This document shows positions 59,609 through 64,000 of a DNA stretch of 64,000 nucleotides, one piece after another. The stretch covers positions 124,001 to 188,000 of the forward strand of contig NZ_JABBPE010000015.1 in NCBI RefSeq assembly GCF_012927455.1, in the 5' to 3' direction. The translations under genes and the position numbers were made by a program. This DNA comes from Polaromonas sp. GTDB lineage: Bacteria > Pseudomonadota > Gammaproteobacteria > Burkholderiales > Burkholderiaceae_C. Positions within the stretch are counted from its first letter, which is position 1, and each line of letters starts with the position of its first letter. Under the pieces are notes generated by a model that searched no databases, was not told the DNA's origin, and worked only from the letters and a program-made list of their open reading frames with translations.

Positions 59609-60607
59609 ATGAATGAACCCAGCCTGAACTACGTCAATTGCCCCGATGCTACCGGCGGCCACCGGATGGCCTACTGGCAATGGGGCCAGCCGGACAGCGC
59701 CCATGTCGTGCTGTGCGTGCATGGCCTGTCGCGCCAGGGGCGCGATTTTGACGTGCTGGCGCAAACGCTTTGCGCGCAGGGCATGCAGCAGCCGGGCGGT
59801 ATCAGGGTGATCTGCCCGGATGTAGTGGGCCGTGGCGCAAGCGATTGGCTGAAAGATCCGATGGGCTACCAAGTGGCGGCCTATGCGGCTGACATGCTGG
59901 TGCTGCTGGCCGAACTGCACAAGCAGTCCCCCGTCAGCTCGCTGGACTGGGTTGGCACCAGCATGGGGGGGCTGATTGGCGTGGTGGTGTGCGGCCAGCC
60001 GGCCCTTCGTGGCGCCGCGCAGCCTGCGGCGGGCAGTGCAGCCGGTGGAGCGGCAAGTGGAGCGGCCAGCCTGGGGGGTAAACCCGCGTTACCCGTGCCG
60101 GTGCGCCGGCTGGTGCTCAACGATGTTGGACCGGCGCTGCAGTGGCGGGCGATTGAGCGGATCAGCGCCTATTTGGGGGAAGCCGGGCATTTCAGCTCAG
60201 TGCAAGCGGCGGCCGACGCGATGTGGGCAATATCCAGAGGCTTTGGTCCGCATACCCCCGAGCAATGGCTCGCCCTGTCGCGGCCCATGGTTCGACCGGT
60301 GTCCACCGTTGCCGGCAGCTTGTGGCGACTTCATTACGACCCGGCGATCTCCGTGCCGTTCAAGGCGGCTACCGAAGCGTCTACGCAGCAAGGCGAGACC
60401 TTGCTTTGGCAACTCTACGACAATATCGAGGCCGAAACGCTGCTGCTGCGCGGTGCCCAATCGGATTTGCTGGGTGTTGAAACCGCCCAGGCCATGACTG
60501 AACGCGGCCCGCATGCCCGCCTGGTTGAATTTGAAGGGGTCGGGCATGTGCCCACGCTGATAGCGCAAGATCAGCTCGACGTGGTGGTGGGTTTTCTTCT
60601 GGCCTGA
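59609..60607 (+). CDS. Alpha/beta hydrolase
   Basis: A 332-residue alpha/beta hydrolase: VVLCVHGLSRQGRDFDVLAQ (oxyanion loop), LDWVGTSMGGLIGVVVCGQP with nucleophile Ser in GTSMGG, Asp in the LLRGAQSDLLG strand, and His in EFEGVGHVPTLIAQDQLDVV. Between the nucleophile and the cap is an Ala/Gly/Ser-rich insertion (about residues 135-160; GSAAGGAASGAASLGG), unusual in the family. Substrate unknown. Its TGA overlaps the ATG of relA (TGATG at 60605), so the two genes are coupled. Start ATG 59609 is preferred; 59591 is an alternative. Confidence 0.85.
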   Translation: MNEPSLNYVNCPDATGGHRMAYWQWGQPDSAHVVLCVHGLSRQGRDFDVLAQTLCAQGMQQPGGIRVICPDVVGRGASDWLKDPMGYQVAAYAADMLVLLAELHKQSPVSSLDWVGTSMGGLIGVVVCGQPALRGAAQPAAGSAAGGAASGAASLGGKPALPVPVRRLVLNDVGPALQWRAIERISAYLGEAGHFSSVQAAADAMWAISRGFGPHTPEQWLALSRPMVRPVSTVAGSLWRLHYDPAISVPFKAATEASTQQGETLLWQLYDNIEAETLLLRGAQSDLLGVETAQAMTERGPHARLVEFEGVGHVPTLIAQDQLDVVVGFLLA

Positions 60608-62928
60608 TGCCGGGTAACAACGTGAGTGAACGTGATCAAACGCGATCGCAACTTGATCGAATTTTCATGAAAAGCAACGAGGCAGGGCGGGGTGGGCCGG
60701 CCATAGCCCGGGGCGCCAACGCTTCCATCATGACGGCCACCGCTGACAGTCTGCCGGACCAGCCCGATGCGCTGGCGCGCGCGCGCGCCTTTGCCGAACC
60801 GCTGATTGCGGGTGAAACGCTGGACACAGGCGAAAATATTCTGGCACACGCCGATGCGGTGGCTGCCATTCTCAAGGCGATTGGCGGCTCGCAAGCCATG
60901 CAGGCCGCTACCTACCTGGTGCATTCGTGCCAGCACCTGAACAAGCCGCAGGAAGTTATTGCCAAGGCCTTTGGTGCCAATTTTGCTGCGCTGGCCATGG
61001 AAACGACCAAGCTGGTCCACGTGCAGCGCCAGGCACGCGGCGCGCAGGCCAAAGCCCAACTGCTGGACGACCCGGCGGCACAGACCGAAAACGTACGCAA
61101 GATGTTGCTGGCGTTCTCGCGCGACTTGCGGGTGGTCATGCTGCGGCTGGCCTCGCGCCTGCAAACCTTGCGCCACTATGCCGCCACCAAACAGGCTGCG
61201 CCGGCCGTATTGGCGCATGAGTCGCTGCATGTGTTTGCGCCGCTGGCTAACCGCTTGGGGATCTGGCAGGTTAAATGGGAAATGGAAGACTTGGCTTTTC
61301 GTTTTCTGGAACCCGAGACGTACCGGCAGACGGCCCGCCTGCTTGATGAAAAACGGGTGCAGCGCGAAGGCTTCATGGAGGCCCTGCGCGCGCAGCTGGA
61401 GCGCGAGCTGAACCGAGGCGGTATCGCCGCGCTGGTGCAAGGCAGGCCCAAGCACATCTACAGCATTGTCAAAAAAATGCGCGGCAAGTCGCTCAACTTT
61501 GATCATGTTTTTGATATACGCGCCCTGCGCGTGATTGCGGCCGACGTGAAGGGGTGCTATGCGGCCCTGGGCTTTGTGCATTCGCGTTTTTCACCGGTGG
61601 CTGGCGAGTTTGATGACTACATCGCCAAACCCAAGAGCAATGGTTACCAGTCTTTGCACACCGTGGTGCGCGACGAGGCGGGGCGGGCCGTCGAGATCCA
61701 GATTCGCACCCAAGCCATGCACGACCATGCAGAACACGGCGTGGCAGCGCACTGGGCTTACAAGGAGGCCGGCACCAAGGGCTACGCCGGCGTATCGGCC
61801 AGCAGCGAATACGACGCCAAGATTGCCGTGCTGCGGCAACTTCTGGCATGGGAGCGCGACCTGTCGGTGCCGGCTGCGCAGCGCGCGCGGGACGCCAATC
61901 AGGGCCTGTTTGAAGACCGCATTTACGTGTTGACGCCCGATGCGGTCATCGTCGAATTGCCGCAGGGCGCGACCACGGTGGACTTTGCCTACAGCGTGCA
62001 CACCAGCCTGGGACACCGCTGCCGCGGCGCGCGTGTCGACGGCGCGATGGTGCCGCTCAACACGCCGTTGCAAAACGGCCAGACCGTGGAGGTGATTACG
62101 GCCAAGGAAGGCGGGCCGTCGCGCGATTGGCTTAACCCGGAACTGGGCTTTTTGTCCAGCCACCGGGCGAAATCGAAAGTGCGTGCGTGGTTCAACGCTT
62201 TGGCGATGGAGCAAACGATGGCGAAGGGTCGGGAGGCGGTTGAAAAGCTGCTGCAGCGCGAAGGTAAAACCGCCATGAAGCTGCTCGATCTCGCGGTGCT
62301 TTTGGGCTTTAAGACGGCTGAGGATTTGTTTGAAGTCGTGGGGAAGGACGAGTTGTCGTTGCGCACTATTGAAAACATGCTGCGCCCCCCAGAGCCCGTG
62401 GTGCCTGCGGGCGACTTCGTGCTGCCCAAAAAAATACGGCATTCCGAACGCTCTGGCCAGCGCGGCAAGGGCAACGTGCTGGTGGTAGGCATCGACTCTC
62501 TTTTGACTCAACTGGCCAAGTGCTGCAAACCAGCGCCACCGGATCAGATTCTCGGCTTTGTCACGAAGGGCAGGGGAGTGAGTATTCATCGCGCCGATTG
62601 CAGCAATTTCCGCAACATGGCCAGCGGTAGTCCCGACCGGGTAATCGAGGTGCAATGGAGTTTGCCAGGTACGCAAGACGGCTCGGTCTACCCGGTAGAT
62701 GTGGCCATTGAGGCAGCCGACCGGCAAGGTTTGTTGCGCGATATTTCCGAAGTGTTTACCAAGGAAAAAATGAACGTCATTGGCGTGCAAACGCAGTCGG
62801 TCAAAGACAATCGCGGTGGCACTGCGTGGATGACCTTCACGGTGGAGGTGGCGCAATCGGGCCGGCTCAATCAGGTGCTGGGGCTGGTGGCTGAAGTGCC
62901 GGGCGTGCGCTCAGCCCGGAGACGCTGA
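60607..62928 (+). CDS. relA: GTP pyrophosphokinase, (p)ppGpp synthetase I (RelA type)
   Basis: A 773-residue RelA/SpoT-family enzyme: a degraded HD hydrolase region (AATYLVHSCQHLNKPQEVIA, where active enzymes have LLHDVVEDT), a synthetase domain with GRPKHIYSIVKKMRGKSLNF, DIRALRVIAADVKGCYAALG, EFDDYIAKPKSNGYQSLHTV (the E-x-D-D motif of monofunctional RelA), a TGS domain (IYVLTPDAVIVELPQGATTV, FAYSVHTSLGHRCRGARVDG), and a C-terminal Cys-containing/ACT regulatory region. It makes (p)ppGpp in response to uncharged tRNA at the ribosome. Starts at ATG 60607 overlapping the upstream stop; ATG 60667 is an alternative. Confidence 0.95.
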   Translation: MPGNNVSERDQTRSQLDRIFMKSNEAGRGGPAIARGANASIMTATADSLPDQPDALARARAFAEPLIAGETLDTGENILAHADAVAAILKAIGGSQAMQAATYLVHSCQHLNKPQEVIAKAFGANFAALAMETTKLVHVQRQARGAQAKAQLLDDPAAQTENVRKMLLAFSRDLRVVMLRLASRLQTLRHYAATKQAAPAVLAHESLHVFAPLANRLGIWQVKWEMEDLAFRFLEPETYRQTARLLDEKRVQREGFMEALRAQLERELNRGGIAALVQGRPKHIYSIVKKMRGKSLNFDHVFDIRALRVIAADVKGCYAALGFVHSRFSPVAGEFDDYIAKPKSNGYQSLHTVVRDEAGRAVEIQIRTQAMHDHAEHGVAAHWAYKEAGTKGYAGVSASSEYDAKIAVLRQLLAWERDLSVPAAQRARDANQGLFEDRIYVLTPDAVIVELPQGATTVDFAYSVHTSLGHRCRGARVDGAMVPLNTPLQNGQTVEVITAKEGGPSRDWLNPELGFLSSHRAKSKVRAWFNALAMEQTMAKGREAVEKLLQREGKTAMKLLDLAVLLGFKTAEDLFEVVGKDELSLRTIENMLRPPEPVVPAGDFVLPKKIRHSERSGQRGKGNVLVVGIDSLLTQLAKCCKPAPPDQILGFVTKGRGVSIHRADCSNFRNMASGSPDRVIEVQWSLPGTQDGSVYPVDVAIEAADRQGLLRDISEVFTKEKMNVIGVQTQSVKDNRGGTAWMTFTVEVAQSGRLNQVLGLVAEVPGVRSARRR

Positions 62929-63017
62929 TTCGCAGTTTGGTTTTTATTTGGTAATTTTATGGAGCAAGGCAATACTGGTGTTCTGCCCTGCTACAATCAT
63001 TGCTTCGAACAGTCCTT

Positions 63018-63094
63018 AGGCGCGTAGCTCAGCTGGTTAGAGCACCACCTTGACATGGTGGGGGTCGTTGGTTCGAGTCCAATCGCGCCTACCA
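63018..63094 (+). tRNA. tRNA-Val (anticodon GAC)
   Basis: A 77-nt cloverleaf: acceptor AGGCGCG pairs with CGCGCCT, D-arm TAGCTCAGCTGG, anticodon stem CCACC/GGTGG around TTGACAT (GAC reads GUC/GUU valine codons), T-arm GGTTCGAGTCC, discriminator A and an encoded CCA tail. Confidence 0.97.
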
Positions 63095-63249
63095 ATTCCT
63101 TTAAATCGTTTCCTGTTTCTTAAGAATATTCCTTCGGGATGTAGTCTTTTTGCGGCAGGGTAAACCAAGGGGATTGCGACCGTTCAGAGTTCCTAGAATG
63201 TACATAACCCTGGCGCTATGACGCAGGGCGTCATTCAAAGGAATATTCA

Positions 63250-63864
63250 GTGCAAAAAAGCAAATCCGTCAGTGCCAAGTCCCGCGTGCCAGCCACGCCG
63301 GACGGCTTTGCTGCGGACAACATTGCCGCCGATGACAATAAGGCGGATGAAGGAAGTTCTGCACCCACCCGTGTCATCAAAAAGTATCCGAATCGGCGGC
63401 TTTACGATACCGAGACTTCGGCTTACATCACGCTCAGCGACGTTCAAAACCTGGTGATGGCCAGCGCGCAGTTTGTGGTGCGCGACGCCAAGACCAATGA
63501 AGACCTCACGCGCAGCATCCTGCTGCAGATTATTCTTGAAGAAGAGACGGCCGGAGCCCCGATGTTTACCGAGGCTGTGCTCGCCAACATCATCCGTTTC
63601 TACGGTAACGCGATGCAAAGCTTTATGGGTGCGTATCTCGAAAAAAACGTGCAGACTTTCATGGATCTGCAGGTCAAGATGGCTGAGCAATCGAAGGGCT
63701 TGAGCCCCGAAATGTGGGCGCAAGTCATGAGTGCCAAATCGCCCATGATGCAGGGCATGATGGGCAACTATGTCGAGCAGTCCAAGAACGTATTTACACA
63801 GATGCAGGAGCAAATGCAAAAGCAGAGCGAACAAATGCTCTCGGCCTTTGGTCTGAAGCGCTGA
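63250..63864 (+). CDS. phaR: Polyhydroxyalkanoate synthesis regulator PhaR
   Basis: A 204-residue PhaR (phasin-gene repressor) starting with GTG (63250). After a variable ~40-residue N-terminus it has RVIKKYPNRRLYDTETSAYI and TLSDVQNLVMASAQFVVRDA (the PHB/PHA accumulation regulator DNA-binding domain), then NEDLTRSILLQIILEEETAG, FTEAVLANIIRFYGNAMQSF, and a Met/Gln-rich C-terminal coiled coil (FTQMQEQMQKQSEQMLSAFG). It senses PHB granules and controls phasin expression. Fits with bdhA nearby. Confidence 0.93.
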   Translation: MQKSKSVSAKSRVPATPDGFAADNIAADDNKADEGSSAPTRVIKKYPNRRLYDTETSAYITLSDVQNLVMASAQFVVRDAKTNEDLTRSILLQIILEEETAGAPMFTEAVLANIIRFYGNAMQSFMGAYLEKNVQTFMDLQVKMAEQSKGLSPEMWAQVMSAKSPMMQGMMGNYVEQSKNVFTQMQEQMQKQSEQMLSAFGLKR

Positions 63865-63937
63865 CTTTGGGCTTGCTTTTTAGGATCTATTCGAGGCCGA
63901 GGACTGCCGCCTGGACTGCTCTGAGACAATAGAGGCC

Positions 63938-64000
63938 ATGAGCGACGTTTTTACCCCACCCCCTATTTCAGCCACCAATCCCGCAAAATCCATCCCGCGC
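63938..64000 (+). CDS. rimO: Probable ribosomal protein S12 methylthiotransferase, N-terminal start only
   Basis: ATG 63938 opens a frame to the window end: MSDVFTPPPISATNPAKSIP, 21 codons. There is GAGG a few bases upstream. The Pro-rich leader and the position after phaR match RimO in related Comamonadaceae, where VGFVSLGCPKALTDSE follows; that diagnostic part is outside the window, so the call is from context and is uncertain. Confidence 0.45.
   Translation, partial: MSDVFTPPPISATNPAKSIPR

Noticed and set aside
61591-62856. 421-codon frame on the minus strand
   Set aside because: Antisense shadow of relA.

Overview
The window looks like a chromosomal segment of a beta-proteobacterium of the Comamonadaceae (Polaromonas/Rhodoferax-like). 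This is inferred from GC-rich codon use, from gene neighbourhoods (serB/mfd/ispDF/EnvZ-OmpR; relA/tRNA-Val/phaR), from a PPi-type phosphofructokinase and a PHB regulator, and from a dispersed ~55-bp repeat of the GCTAT(n)ATAGC..GCGCCCG..TTGGGC type. Genus is not certain.

Layout. 1-3079: start of an NAD-glutamate dehydrogenase and a divergent PLP aminotransferase. 3375-5184: a small AT-richer accessory patch with a trypsin-like protease, an overlapping membrane protein, an orphan HicB antitoxin with a HicA-like remnant, and three 19-bp iteron-like repeats. 5360-16088: mostly housekeeping genes (DoxX, VOC protein, DUF4389, gloB, aroG, cytochrome c, msrA/msrB, DUF2889, cls, PPi-PFK, FHA protein, YciH/SUI1, DUF3820). 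16399-17655: gene remnants.

17653-39800 is the striking part. It is a contact-dependent-inhibition/two-partner-secretion locus transcribed leftward: cdiB (TpsB), a 3386-residue cdiA, and a lipoprotein gene overlapping the cdiA stop. Downstream lies a series of orphan CdiA C-terminal modules, each followed by a small lipoprotein, exported or membrane protein that could be its immunity factor. Two short remnants of the CdiA-type extended signal peptide (ESPR) sit between the modules. I read this as debris of at least two further tandem cdiA genes. Every toxin/immunity-like junction uses a 4-nt ATGA or GTGA overlap, and the orphan modules begin at the same conserved part of CdiA, beside a copy of the dispersed repeat. 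One orphan ends in a predicted Ser-Asp-His hydrolase (lipase-like) followed by a lipoprotein; another carries a VENN-like pretoxin motif and a hydrophobic C-terminus followed by a small membrane protein.

40343-55658: polar amino acid ABC transporter genes (no binding protein), DUF2726, HNH, serB, an inserted vapBC pair, mfd, ispDF, EnvZ/OmpR-type pair, a SIMPL protein, a lipid-kinase-like protein and a metallophosphoesterase. 55835-64000: outer-membrane barrel protein, N-formylglutamate amidohydrolase, L-2-hydroxyglutarate oxidase-like protein, 3-hydroxybutyrate dehydrogenase, alpha/beta hydrolase, relA, tRNA-Val(GAC), phaR, and the start of a probable rimO.

The dispersed repeat was found at 17 places. 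It appears to lie inside two coding sequences (the signal peptide of the SIMPL protein and the middle of the hydroxyglutarate oxidase-like gene), supplies the stop codon of vapC, and is strongly biased to one orientation. No CRISPR array, intact insertion sequence or rRNA was seen.
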